This document shows, in pieces, positions 17,945 to 27,551 of a stretch of DNA of 64,000 nucleotides. Numbering within the stretch: position 1 is the first letter of the stretch; every line of letters starts with the position of its first letter. The stretch lies in the NCBI GenBank assembly GCA_027214385.1, contig JAPVXR010000015.1, forward strand, positions 7,501-71,500, in the 5' to 3' direction. Position numbers and translations under genes: made by a program. The notes beneath the pieces are model-generated. The model made no database searches. It had not been told where the DNA came from and worked only from the letters and a program-made list of their open reading frames with translations. This DNA is from Cryomorphaceae bacterium 1068 (GTDB lineage Bacteria; Bacteroidota; Bacteroidia; Flavobacteriales_D; Cryomorphaceae).

Positions 17945-20353
17945 ATGAGCAAAAGAACCATAGAAAAGGTAGCAGTTTTGGGATCAGGAGTAATGGGCTC
18001 CCGAATTGCCTGCCACTTCGCCAACATCGGCGTTGAAGTGCTTCTTCTCGATATCGTTCCTCGCGAACTGAACGAGAAAGAAGCCGCAAAGGGTCTCTCT
18101 TTGGAGCATCCGTTAGTGCGAAATCGCATCGTAAATGATGCCTTGCAATTCGCATTGAAAAGCAACCCCTCTCCCATCTATTCGAAGGCTTTCGCCAAAA
18201 GAATAACAACCGGAAACTTCGACGATGATATGTCGAAAATCGCGGATGTAGATTGGATCATAGAGGTAGTGGTAGAGCGACTCGACATCAAGCAACAAGT
18301 ATTCGAAAATGTCGAAAAGTACCGCAAACCGGGAACGTTGATCACTTCAAATACTTCGGGTATTCCAATCCAGAGTATGAATGAAGGTCGCAGCGATGAC
18401 TTCAAAAAGCACTTCTGCGGAACGCATTTTTTCAACCCCCCTCGATACTTGAGACTATTGGAAATCATTCCCGGTCCCGATACCGATGAAGCGGTGATTG
18501 ATTTCTTAATGGAATACGGATCTCGATTCCTCGGAAAAGAGACGGTTCTCTGTAAAGACACGCCGGCCTTCATCGCAAACCGTGTTGGAGTTTATTCCAT
18601 TATGGAGCTATTCCATATCGTAGAGGAAATGGGATTGACCGTAGAACAAGTCGACAAACTCACGGGCCCCGTGATCGGCCATGCCAAGTCGGCTACCTTC
18701 CGCACGGCAGATGTAGTGGGACTTGACACGCTTGTTCATGTGGCAAATGGAGTTAAGAACAACTGCCCTGACGACGAAAGAAACGATGTTTTTGCCATTC
18801 CAGGTTACGTTCAGAAAATGGTAGAGGGCAATCGACTCGGAAGCAAAACAGGTGAGGGCTTTTTCAAAAAAATCAAAGGCGAAGGCGGAAAATCAGAAAT
18901 TCTGGCGCTCGATCTTAAAACGTTGGAGTATCGACCAAGCGAACGAGCCAGTTTCCCGACTTTGGAAATGTCCAAGTCAATCGACAGCCTCAGCCAACGA
19001 CTTCCAATGCTTTACGGCGGCATGGACAAAGCGGGGGAATTCTACCGCAAGTCTTTTCACGGTCTGTTCAGTTACGTTTCTTACCGTATTCCGGAAATCA
19101 GCGACGAGCTTTACAAAATTGACGCTGCGCTTCGCGCAGGCTTTGGCTGGAAAATGGGCCCATTTGAAAAATGGGATGCCGTGGGAGTTGAGAAGGCGCT
19201 TAAAAACATGGAGAAAGAGGGCGTTAAAACTGCCCCTTGGATTCAGGAAATGCTCGACGCGGGAATCACTTCTTTCTACAAGATTGAAAACGGAGCGAAG
19301 TACTTCTACGATGTAGCAAGCAAGTCTTATAAAGAAGTGCCTGTTCTTGAAGGACAAATCTTCCTCGACAACATCGGCGGAGATGGCGTGATCTGGAAAA
19401 ACTCCGGAACGACCATAAAGGATCTCGGCGATGGCATCTTGAACATCGAGTTCCACACCAAGATGAACACCATTGGTGGTGAAGTCATCGAAGGTCTCAA
19501 CAAAGCAGTTGATTTGGCTGAAGCCAATTACAAAGGACTCATCGTTTCAAACACGGGCGACAACTTCAGTGCGGGAGCCAATGTGGGAATGATCTTCATG
19601 ATGGCGGTTGAACAAGAGTTTGACGAATTGGACTTTGCCATAAAGCGATTCCAAGACACCATGATGCGCATGCGCTATAGCAGCATTCCTGTTATTGCGG
19701 CCCCTCACAACCTCGCTTTGGGTGGTGGTTGTGAACTTTGTCTGCATGCAGATAAGGTGGTCGCCCACGCAGAGCTTTACATGGGTCTCGTAGAATTTGG
19801 CGTGGGAGTGATCCCTGGTGGTGGCGGAACCAAAGAGTTTGCGGCACGCACATCCGATGAGATCAAAGATGGCGACATCCGAATCAATACACTGAGAAAC
19901 AGATTCCTTACCATCGGTCAAGCCAAAGTGTCTACCTCAGCTTATGAAGCATTTGAGCTCGGATACTTGCGAAACGGAACTGACGAGGTAGTGGTGAATA
20001 GAGATGACCAATTGGCTTACGCCAAACAGTCCGCTCTTTTAATGGCTCAAAAAGGATACACCAAACCGGTAAAACGAACAGACATCAAAGTTCTTGGGAA
20101 AGAAGGTTTAGGGATCGTCTATGTCGGTGCCAACAGCATGATGAGTGGAAACTACATGTCTGATCACGATCGAGTTATTTCAGAAAAACTAGGTACCGTA
20201 CTCTGCGGAGGCGACCTATCTGAAATCACCGAAGTTTCAGAAGACTACTTGCTCAAGCTGGAGCGAAAAGCCTTTTTGGAATTGTGCCAAACCAGAAAGA
20301 CAATGGAAAGATTGGAGAGTATGGTGAAAAAAGGAAAAGTACTTCGAAACTAA
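17945..20353 (+). CDS. 3-hydroxyacyl-CoA dehydrogenase / enoyl-CoA hydratase fusion (FadN-type order)
   Basis: In this 802-residue protein the NAD-binding 3-hydroxyacyl-CoA dehydrogenase comes first (GSGVMGSRIACHFA at about residue 13) and its C-terminal helices follow. The enoyl-CoA hydratase/isomerase fold is last (SAGANVGMIF and ALGGGCELCLHAD, with oxyanion-hole glycines, at about residues 535-640). This order is the reverse of E. coli FadB and matches Bacillus FadN. It carries out hydration and NAD-dependent oxidation in beta-oxidation. It lies between the MarR gene and the thiolase, 12 bp from the latter. Confidence 0.93.
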   Translation: MSKRTIEKVAVLGSGVMGSRIACHFANIGVEVLLLDIVPRELNEKEAAKGLSLEHPLVRNRIVNDALQFALKSNPSPIYSKAFAKRITTGNFDDDMSKIADVDWIIEVVVERLDIKQQVFENVEKYRKPGTLITSNTSGIPIQSMNEGRSDDFKKHFCGTHFFNPPRYLRLLEIIPGPDTDEAVIDFLMEYGSRFLGKETVLCKDTPAFIANRVGVYSIMELFHIVEEMGLTVEQVDKLTGPVIGHAKSATFRTADVVGLDTLVHVANGVKNNCPDDERNDVFAIPGYVQKMVEGNRLGSKTGEGFFKKIKGEGGKSEILALDLKTLEYRPSERASFPTLEMSKSIDSLSQRLPMLYGGMDKAGEFYRKSFHGLFSYVSYRIPEISDELYKIDAALRAGFGWKMGPFEKWDAVGVEKALKNMEKEGVKTAPWIQEMLDAGITSFYKIENGAKYFYDVASKSYKEVPVLEGQIFLDNIGGDGVIWKNSGTTIKDLGDGILNIEFHTKMNTIGGEVIEGLNKAVDLAEANYKGLIVSNTGDNFSAGANVGMIFMMAVEQEFDELDFAIKRFQDTMMRMRYSSIPVIAAPHNLALGGGCELCLHADKVVAHAELYMGLVEFGVGVIPGGGGTKEFAARTSDEIKDGDIRINTLRNRFLTIGQAKVSTSAYEAFELGYLRNGTDEVVVNRDDQLAYAKQSALLMAQKGYTKPVKRTDIKVLGKEGLGIVYVGANSMMSGNYMSDHDRVISEKLGTVLCGGDLSEITEVSEDYLLKLERKAFLELCQTRKTMERLESMVKKGKVLRN

Positions 20354-20365
20354 ACCCCGAAAAAA

Positions 20366-21541
20366 ATGAACGCATATATAGTATCAGGATATAGAACAGC
20401 AGTTGGGAAAGCACCCAGAGGGGTTTTTCGCTTTACTCGACCAGATGATTTAGGTGCTGCCGTGATCAGAAAAATCATGGCTGAAAATCCTCAAATTGAC
20501 AAGGAACTCATCGAAGACATCATTGTGGGAAATGCCACACCTGAGGCTGAGCAAGGACTGAATGTGGGAAGAATGATTTCACTCATGGGCCTTGACACCG
20601 AGAAGGTACCGGGTATGACTGTGAACAGGTATTGTTCTTCCGGGTTGGAAACCATTGCGATTGCATCTGCTAAGATTCATTCAGGTATGGCGCATTGCAT
20701 TATTGCGGGTGGTGTTGAATGTATGAGCCCTATCCCTTTCGGGGGATGGAGAATCGTCCCCAATTCAGACGTAGCTAAGAAAAACCCCGATTGGTACTGG
20801 GGAATGGGGCTCACTGCTGAGGCCGTAGCTCGAGACTACGAGGTATCCAGAGAAGATCAAGACCAATTCGCTATGCAATCTAATCACCGCGCTGTAGCAG
20901 CAATTGACGCAGGTCGATTTAAGGATGACATCGTACCTATTGAAGTGGAGCAGATTTTCCTCAAAGACGGAAAGCGAACCACCTCAACGTATACGGTTGA
21001 TACTGATGAAGGGCCTAGACGTGGCACAAACATGGAAGCACTCTCAAGGTTGAGACCCGTTTTCGATGCAAAAGGAAGCGTGACGGCTGGAAATGCCTCA
21101 CAAACTTCTGACGGTGCCGCATTCGTGATGGTAGTTTCAGAGGAATTCTTGAAAGAACACAACCTCACTCCCATTGCACAACTAAAAAGCTACCACGTAT
21201 CGGGACTTGAACCAAGAATTATGGGTGTAGGTCCAATTTACGCCGTACCTAAGGCCGTAGAAAAAGCGGGGCTCAAAGTGAACGATATCGAGCTTTTTGA
21301 ATTGAACGAAGCTTTCGCTTCTCAATCGCTAGCAGTCGTTCGAAACTTAGGTCTCGATCCTGAAATCGTAAACGTAAACGGAGGAGCAATTGCACTCGGT
21401 CATCCACTTGGATGCACGGGCGCTAAGCTTAGCGTACAACTCTTTAATGAAATGCGTCGTAGAAATAACAAATACGGCGTAGTAACAATGTGTGTAGGTA
21501 CCGGTCAAGGCGCCGCGGGTGTATTTGAATTATTGAATTAG
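20366..21541 (+). CDS. fadA: Acetyl-CoA C-acyltransferase (3-ketoacyl-CoA thiolase)
   Basis: This 391-residue thiolase cleaves 3-ketoacyl-CoA to acetyl-CoA and a shortened acyl-CoA. The nucleophile is C90 in NRYCSSGLETI, the active-site histidine is in ALGHPLGCTGA, and the second catalytic cysteine is in VTMCVGTGQGAAGVF. It is the third gene of the beta-oxidation operon, 12 bp after the HAD/ECH fusion and 12 bp before the acyl-CoA dehydrogenase. The family is probably FadA/FadI-like degradative thiolase, given the neighbours. Confidence 0.94.
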   Translation: MNAYIVSGYRTAVGKAPRGVFRFTRPDDLGAAVIRKIMAENPQIDKELIEDIIVGNATPEAEQGLNVGRMISLMGLDTEKVPGMTVNRYCSSGLETIAIASAKIHSGMAHCIIAGGVECMSPIPFGGWRIVPNSDVAKKNPDWYWGMGLTAEAVARDYEVSREDQDQFAMQSNHRAVAAIDAGRFKDDIVPIEVEQIFLKDGKRTTSTYTVDTDEGPRRGTNMEALSRLRPVFDAKGSVTAGNASQTSDGAAFVMVVSEEFLKEHNLTPIAQLKSYHVSGLEPRIMGVGPIYAVPKAVEKAGLKVNDIELFELNEAFASQSLAVVRNLGLDPEIVNVNGGAIALGHPLGCTGAKLSVQLFNEMRRRNNKYGVVTMCVGTGQGAAGVFELLN

Positions 21542-21553
21542 AAAATTAAGAAA

Positions 21554-23353
21554 ATGGCAGAAGTAACAGAACAAAACAAAAAGGCAATTAAGGGCGGTGA
21601 ATGGCTAATCCGAACCACAGAACCCTCAGATATTTTCATTCCTGAAGAGTGGAGTGAAGAACACCAGATGATCGCTAAAAGTGCAAAAGACTTTTTGGAG
21701 GCGGAAGTATATCCGAATCTCGACCGAATAGACAGCATGGAAGAAGGGCTTATGCCATCTTTAATGGACAAAGCAGGTGAATTGGGTATGCTTGGATTAA
21801 GCGTTCCTGAAGAACTTGGTGGTCTCGGTATGGATTTCAAAACGTCCATGCTCGGTGCCGAAGTATTTGGCCCCGGACACTCTTTTTCGGTAGCCTACAG
21901 CGCGCATACAGGTATTGGAACTTTACCCATCCTTTACTACGGAAACGAAGAGCAGAAACAAAAGTATATTCCAGGATTAGCAACAGGTGAGCTCAAAGCA
22001 AGCTACTGCCTTACTGAGCCAAGTTCAGGTTCTGATGCCAATTCAGGGAAGACTTCCGCAAAATTGACCGATGATGGTAAACACTACCTTATCAACGGTC
22101 AGAAAATGTGGATCACCAATGCAGGATTTGCCGATGTTTTCATTGTATTTGCCAAAATTGATGACGACAAAAATCTAAGTGCATTTATCGTTGAGAAAGA
22201 ATTTGGAGGAATCACTCTGAATCCAGAGGAGAAGAAAATGGGAATCAAGGGGAGTTCGACTCGTCAAGTATTTTTCAATGACTGCAAGGTTCCCGTAGAG
22301 AATTTGCTTTCCGAAAGAGGAAACGGATTCAAAATAGCCTTGAATATTTTGAACATCGGGCGAATTAAGCTTGGTGGCGGTGTGATTGGTGGAAACAAGG
22401 ACATTATTGATCACAGTGTGAAATACGCTCTCGAAAGAAATCAGTTTGGAAGATCAATTTCAAAATACGGAGCGATTCGTCATAAATTAGGTGAACAAGC
22501 CACTCGTACTTTTGTAACCGAGTCTGCCATTTATCGAGCTACTCAAAATATACAAGACGCGATTGATGCACTGATAGCAGGAGGAAAGGATAAGCACCAA
22601 GCTACCCTGAAAGGCATCGAGCAGTATGCGGCCGAATGTGCCATGATGAAAGTACTCGCATCAGAAGTATTGGATTATGTAGTCGATGAGGCTGTTCAAA
22701 TTCATGGAGGAATGGGTTATAGCGCCGAGACTCGAGTAGAGCGCGCCTACCGAGATGCTCGAATCAACCGAATTTTCGAAGGAACCAACGAGATCAACCG
22801 CATGCTTACGGTAGACATGCTCATTCGCAAAGCAATGAAAGGCGAGCTCGATTTGATGGGCCCTGCTATGAGCGTTGCCAACGAACTGATGTCTATTCCT
22901 GAATCTCCCGAAGATGACGGCAAGCCGATGTTTGAAGAGCGAATGCTCGTTGAGAACTTTAAGAAATGTGTTCTTATGGTTGCAGGAGCTGCGGCTCAAA
23001 AGCTGACTCAGACTCTGGCAAAAGAACAAGAAGTAATGATGAACATAGCGGACATGGCAATCTGGACGTATGCTTCTGAATCTGCTATTTTGAGAACCAT
23101 GAAAATCATGGAAACCAAAGGTGAAGAAGCAGCCAAGGATCAGGTAGCTATGACAAAAACATGGCTATACGATACCTCTGATCGCATGAACAAAGCAGGA
23201 AAAGATGCCATCAATTCATTCGTCGAAGGCGATGAGCTAAGAATGATGATGATGGGATTGAAGCGATTTACAAAACACGCACCGTTTAATTCAAAAGATG
23301 CGCGTCAGCAAGTTGCATTGAGCTTGATCGATGCAGGGAAGTACTGCTTCTAA
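21554..23353 (+). CDS. Acyl-CoA dehydrogenase (long form, FadE/VLCAD-like)
   Basis: This 599-residue flavoprotein performs the first step of beta-oxidation. The N-terminal 400 residues form the standard acyl-CoA dehydrogenase fold (CLTEPSSGSDA, MWITNAGFAD, QIHGGMGYSAE) with the catalytic glutamate in the RIFEGTNEINR segment. A C-terminal extension of about 180 residues resembles that of VLCAD/ACAD9-type and Bacillus FadE enzymes. It ends the operon and is followed 26 bp later by a strong terminator. Electrons presumably pass to ETF, which is not in the window. Confidence 0.94.
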   Translation: MAEVTEQNKKAIKGGEWLIRTTEPSDIFIPEEWSEEHQMIAKSAKDFLEAEVYPNLDRIDSMEEGLMPSLMDKAGELGMLGLSVPEELGGLGMDFKTSMLGAEVFGPGHSFSVAYSAHTGIGTLPILYYGNEEQKQKYIPGLATGELKASYCLTEPSSGSDANSGKTSAKLTDDGKHYLINGQKMWITNAGFADVFIVFAKIDDDKNLSAFIVEKEFGGITLNPEEKKMGIKGSSTRQVFFNDCKVPVENLLSERGNGFKIALNILNIGRIKLGGGVIGGNKDIIDHSVKYALERNQFGRSISKYGAIRHKLGEQATRTFVTESAIYRATQNIQDAIDALIAGGKDKHQATLKGIEQYAAECAMMKVLASEVLDYVVDEAVQIHGGMGYSAETRVERAYRDARINRIFEGTNEINRMLTVDMLIRKAMKGELDLMGPAMSVANELMSIPESPEDDGKPMFEERMLVENFKKCVLMVAGAAAQKLTQTLAKEQEVMMNIADMAIWTYASESAILRTMKIMETKGEEAAKDQVAMTKTWLYDTSDRMNKAGKDAINSFVEGDELRMMMMGLKRFTKHAPFNSKDARQQVALSLIDAGKYCF

Positions 23354-23378
23354 TTACCAAATTAAGAGTCTCATCTCT

Positions 23379-23414
23379 AAATCCACTTGTCTTTTAGGCA
23401 AGTGGATTTTTTTT
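23379..23414 (+). terminator. Rho-independent terminator of the beta-oxidation operon
   Basis: An 11-bp perfect stem (AAATCCACTTG / CAAGTGGATTT) with a 9-nt loop is followed by a T-run ending at 23414. Confidence 0.88.
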
Positions 23415-23609
23415 GGACTACAGGAATTCCAACTTTTTGAAACTCTGCCCTACAGAAAAAAAGGCAGATGCAGTTCGAACCTCTGGTCAATCGTCATTTT
23501 TGAGAATCCAATTTGATAAATTTCTCTCTTAGCTTGTTGTGCGAAGTGTCCGCTGAACGACTAATCTGATGAGACTTGACTCCGTTATTAGCACTAAATA
23601 TCTATTCCG

Positions 23610-24101
23610 ATGAAAAAGACACTAATGTATTCCGTTTTAGCTCTATTCATTTTTGCGGCATGCAATGAATCAGAAGATGAGCCACAAGATCCATCAAACA
23701 ACTCTCAAGATGCAGCTATTCAAGAGGGCGAAGTAGATGCTACTGATGCGGCCTCATTTAAAATGATGATTGATGCCGGTGATGAAAAAACGTGGTTGGC
23801 AAGTGCGTTCACCTTAGCAGGTCAGACCACTTTTACCGATTGCAGATTAGATGATGAGATGGTTTTTAATGTCGACGGGACTTACATCTACAATGGTGGA
23901 AACGATCTTTGCGGAGCAGAAGACAATGCGCAAGTAAAGAGCGGCACTTGGGAAATTGACTTTGAAAATCGATCTATTATTTTCGACAAAGAAAGCAACA
24001 ACGAAGAGACCGCGGAAGTAATAGGGTTAAGCGAAAATGAAATACGCCTTCAAGGGTCCTACATGATGATGCAGGTGCGCGGGGTGTATACTGCAAACTA
24101 A
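23610..24101 (+). CDS. Lipoprotein, lipocalin-like
   Basis: A 163-residue protein with a lipoprotein signal peptide (lipobox FAAC, C18) followed by an acidic linker. The C-terminal half (DCRLDDEMVFNVDGTYIY... SGTWEID... IRLQGSYMMM) has the short beta-strand pattern and GTW motif of small lipocalin-like Bacteroidota lipoproteins. No binding partner can be named. Its stop codon is directly followed by the ATG of the DUF547 gene, which points to one operon. Confidence 0.75.
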   Translation: MKKTLMYSVLALFIFAACNESEDEPQDPSNNSQDAAIQEGEVDATDAASFKMMIDAGDEKTWLASAFTLAGQTTFTDCRLDDEMVFNVDGTYIYNGGNDLCGAEDNAQVKSGTWEIDFENRSIIFDKESNNEETAEVIGLSENEIRLQGSYMMMQVRGVYTAN

Positions 24102-25697
24102 ATGAGGAGCTTCTTCATTGCCATCTTCTGTTTCTTAGGATCAGCCGCTTTCGCGCAATCTTCTTCCGAAGAGATCACGCTATCTATTGACCACTTGTTG
24201 GATTCATTCGTCGAAAACGGCAAAGTGGACTACAAAACCCTTGTTTCGGTTAAATCAAACCTAGATAAACTAGTTGAGCAGATTGGGCGGTTCCCTTTAA
24301 GCTCGGTAGATGCTAACGAGGAAAAAGCGTTTCTGATTAATGCTTACAACATCTTCGTTATTAAACAAGTGGTGGATAATTATCCGATCGCGTCCCCTCA
24401 GGAGAAGGGCAATTTCTTTACAGAGAAGAGATTCGACTTGAGTAACTCAAAAAAATTGAGCCTCAATGATCTAGAAAAAAATATCCTTCTCAGAAAGTAT
24501 CCGGACGCTCGACTCCACTTTGCACTGGTATGTGCTGCCGAGGGCTGCCCCAAACTCAGATCAGAAGCTTATACGAGTGCTAGCCTCGAAGAACAGCTGG
24601 AAGAACAGTCCAGGCTTGCATTGCAAAATCCGTACTTTTTGGACTATGACGATACCTCGAATAGTCTGAATATCTCCAAATTATTCGACTGGTACGCCAC
24701 AGACTTTGGCGGAAACAAGCAAGAGCGAATCGAATTCATAAACCGGTATGCCTCGAAGAAAGTCCCGATGGATACGAAGTTTGAATACAACGAATACGAT
24801 TGGACGCTAAATGGAAAGGATGCTCAGGTCGGGAACGCCCCTGAAAAGGAGATGAGCAACCTCCAGCTTTTCACCCCTTCAGCGCTTTTTACCAGAGGCG
24901 AATTTGAAGTGAATGTATTCAATAGTATTTACTCACAACAAAGTTTTAGGGATGAAGAAGGAAATGAAGATGATCTTGGGGAAACCCAAAATTTCTTCAC
25001 CTCGATGATTATGCTCACTACCGGTGTTTCCGAGAAAACTCGCTTTAATGTTGGCTTGGATGTTTTCATCTCAAAAGCGAGGTATTCACCTGAAGATGTT
25101 TCGGCGCTAAACGTATTTAGCAATTCTGATGATGCCACTTTCAACGAAACGGTTGTCTCCTATATCGCCCCACGAATAAAATGGGTGCCTTTCAAGACAG
25201 TCCCCAGGCTATCCATACAAAGTGCTTTATGGATACCTGTAAGCGATCAACTCGAAGAAGAGAGATTTATCGCACATGATCGATATACTTGGTTTACTCA
25301 AGTCTTCTTCGACAAAAATTTGGGCGATGATTTCCAGATATTCTTAGAAGCAGATTTACTCTACCGATTTGAGAATTCCGAACTCCATAATTACGACTTC
25401 TTCAGAACCCCTGTCAGTGTGTTTTTGAGTTATTTCCCCACTTCAAATTCCACTATTTATGTGTTTTCGCAATACTCTCCACGTTTCGAAACTACAATGG
25501 AAATTGATGATTCGGTAGAAATGGAAATAGTTGAAGAATTCGGAATGACAAGTTGGTTTGCCCAATTTGGGATTGGGGGAAAATACCAAATTACGGATGC
25601 ACTGGGAATCGAACTTTCGTATTCAAACTTTGCCCTGTCGAGATCAGAAGGAGCAGGGCACACTTTAAATTTCGGTTTGCGCTATATTCACAGATAG
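24102..25697 (+). CDS. DUF547 domain fused to an outer-membrane barrel-like domain
   Basis: A signal peptide (to about residue 19, AFAQ) precedes a DUF547 domain at about residues 25-235. That domain carries KAFLINAYNIFVI, FALVCAAEGCPKL and the LFDWYATDFGG region. The remaining 290 residues read as amphipathic beta-strands (FEVNVFNSIYSQQ, TRFNVGLDVFISK, SIQSALWIPVSD, FQIFLEADLLYRF, IELSYSNFALS, LNFGLRYIHR), which suggests an outer-membrane barrel. DUF547 proteins are normally this first part alone, so this is a fusion. The function is unknown. The start follows the upstream stop with no gap. Confidence 0.72.
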   Translation: MRSFFIAIFCFLGSAAFAQSSSEEITLSIDHLLDSFVENGKVDYKTLVSVKSNLDKLVEQIGRFPLSSVDANEEKAFLINAYNIFVIKQVVDNYPIASPQEKGNFFTEKRFDLSNSKKLSLNDLEKNILLRKYPDARLHFALVCAAEGCPKLRSEAYTSASLEEQLEEQSRLALQNPYFLDYDDTSNSLNISKLFDWYATDFGGNKQERIEFINRYASKKVPMDTKFEYNEYDWTLNGKDAQVGNAPEKEMSNLQLFTPSALFTRGEFEVNVFNSIYSQQSFRDEEGNEDDLGETQNFFTSMIMLTTGVSEKTRFNVGLDVFISKARYSPEDVSALNVFSNSDDATFNETVVSYIAPRIKWVPFKTVPRLSIQSALWIPVSDQLEEERFIAHDRYTWFTQVFFDKNLGDDFQIFLEADLLYRFENSELHNYDFFRTPVSVFLSYFPTSNSTIYVFSQYSPRFETTMEIDDSVEMEIVEEFGMTSWFAQFGIGGKYQITDALGIELSYSNFALSRSEGAGHTLNFGLRYIHR

Positions 25698-25706
25698 ATC
25701 CGTCTA

Positions 25707-27551
25707 TCAATTGCCTTCTTGAAACAATTCCTGAGCATCGGGAAATAGAAATAACTCGACGTTGTTAACCCCGGTAACCGGCATCAATTCCTCATTGTAC
25801 TTTTCAAGTGCCCTCAATGAAGATCCCGAGTCGGTATCGCGAAAATAGCGTTCCGTGGCTCTATTGAATCTTTTCGAACTCAACTCATAGAGATTCAAAA
25901 GCTCTTTCGGTGAAATATCATCAATGGAAGCGATCGACCCTTCCATTTTTCTACGCTCCACTTCACAGAGATCAAAATGTAAGTTTAGAAAGAGGTCTGT
26001 GAGTGAATCTGACTCCAACGCATAATAAGAATCATACACGTCAAAGATGCACTGACTGAAATGAGATATCATGGAATCAACCTGAATAATATCAAAATAC
26101 AACTCGACATCTAGATTAAATCTTTGCCTTCTTGGTGTTGAAGTGCGCCCTGAAATGGCCGTAGGGTCATGATAAATAAGGTTCAATCTCAATCTCGCCG
26201 TATCTGACCAGAAGACGTTTGAGTGATCTACGACGGATTGTAGCCCACCAAATTTTCTATACTCATCCTGTTTTCTATAGTTCTTCAAAGTTCCGTTCTC
26301 AGCAATAAATTCCTGATTTCGCTTGAATCTTTCACTCTCAACAAAAGGGCGTCCTACTTCCCAAAGCGCCTCATGAAAGGGAGTGTTAAGCAGTTTTTGA
26401 TAATCGTTCAATACTGTTCCGTAAGAGAATTCAGGGGAGAAAAACGGAGTATTAAAATCATAGAAGTAGATCAATCCATCTGACTGAATTCTCCGCTCAA
26501 GCCAAGGCCCCGTATACCCTTCACCAATCGGAATTGCCGAAACATAAGAATAGTTGAAGTCAATAAGATAAGGAGCAACTCCTGTTTCTTGCTGTGAATA
26601 AAGCCACTTAATATCCAACGTTAGTGGCCTAAGGGAGTCAGTTTCAAAAAGTGGGATGAATGGAGTTCGATTTGGGTTTTGTATCGAGAATTCGATTTCT
26701 GTCACATTCATCTTCTCATCGATTGAAAAGAAACCAGAGAAAAATGATTCACTATTGGCTGGCTTCGCGTCGAAGTAGACCGTTTTCTCCCCTGATTTGA
26801 ATTCGATCAGTTTGAAATCATACAGCTTATTCATTTCGTTTCTTTTTAATGAAAACGGACTTTCGGGAAATCCGGCACTGTTCAAGGGGTTATGAGATTG
26901 GATAACCTGCGACATTGAAAGGCTCATAAAAAAGGAGTTGTTCACGGGAGCTACGGCCACCCTACCCGACTTGTATTCCAGACCTTCAATGCCAGCATCT
27001 CTCAAATCGGCGTTGTAATAGACTTCAAGCAACTCGGTTGGCAAGGAGTCTTTTTCGGTAAACAATTCCAAGAATGCCTTGCTGCGCGTATAGCCGCTTT
27101 TCAAAAGCTGCTTTTTCGCTTGATCGATATATTTCAAGGCGCGCTCATCTGCTTCGATAACGGTAAATTCGGCAAGTTGACTAATTGCGGGAAATAAGCG
27201 AATCTCAAAATATGAACTTTCAATATCTGCCAAAGCAAAGCACTTCGAAGAAAAACCCGTGCACCTCACTTCAAGTGTATCTCTTCCGCCAACTTCTATT
27301 CTGAACTGACCATCTTGATTGGAAATGCTACCTGCAGCAGTGCCGATAATAGCGATGGTGGAAAATGGAAGCGGATCGCCAGATTGACCATCGATAACAC
27401 GACCTTCAATAAGTGTCTCTTGACCAGAGCAGAGCGGTACTAACACAAAAAAGGAAAACCAAAGGCTTAGAGCCTTCGCAACTGATTTGTTCCTGCTATA
27501 AGATAGCCTATTCCTCAAACTTTTTATAAAGTACCGAAGTATTGTGTCCAC
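25707..27551 (-). CDS. Carboxypeptidase-like regulatory domain protein, outer membrane associated
   Basis: After a hydrophobic export segment (LSLWFSFFVLVPLCSGQ) there is a CarboxypepD_reg-like beta-sandwich (EGRVIDGQSGDPLPFSTI, GTAAGSISNQDGQF). Then come about 480 residues without a family I recognise, rich in beta-strand and aromatic residues. Such proteins in Bacteroidota lie at the cell surface or outer membrane. The frame's first start is GTG at 27551, overlapping fabF by 44 nt. A TTG at 27518 would give a shorter n-region and only an 11-nt overlap, and is a real alternative. It is translationally linked to fabF by position, though the functions look unrelated. Confidence 0.7.
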   Translation of the reverse strand: MDTILRYFIKSLRNRLSYSRNKSVAKALSLWFSFFVLVPLCSGQETLIEGRVIDGQSGDPLPFSTIAIIGTAAGSISNQDGQFRIEVGGRDTLEVRCTGFSSKCFALADIESSYFEIRLFPAISQLAEFTVIEADERALKYIDQAKKQLLKSGYTRSKAFLELFTEKDSLPTELLEVYYNADLRDAGIEGLEYKSGRVAVAPVNNSFFMSLSMSQVIQSHNPLNSAGFPESPFSLKRNEMNKLYDFKLIEFKSGEKTVYFDAKPANSESFFSGFFSIDEKMNVTEIEFSIQNPNRTPFIPLFETDSLRPLTLDIKWLYSQQETGVAPYLIDFNYSYVSAIPIGEGYTGPWLERRIQSDGLIYFYDFNTPFFSPEFSYGTVLNDYQKLLNTPFHEALWEVGRPFVESERFKRNQEFIAENGTLKNYRKQDEYRKFGGLQSVVDHSNVFWSDTARLRLNLIYHDPTAISGRTSTPRRQRFNLDVELYFDIIQVDSMISHFSQCIFDVYDSYYALESDSLTDLFLNLHFDLCEVERRKMEGSIASIDDISPKELLNLYELSSKRFNRATERYFRDTDSGSSLRALEKYNEELMPVTGVNNVELFLFPDAQELFQEGN

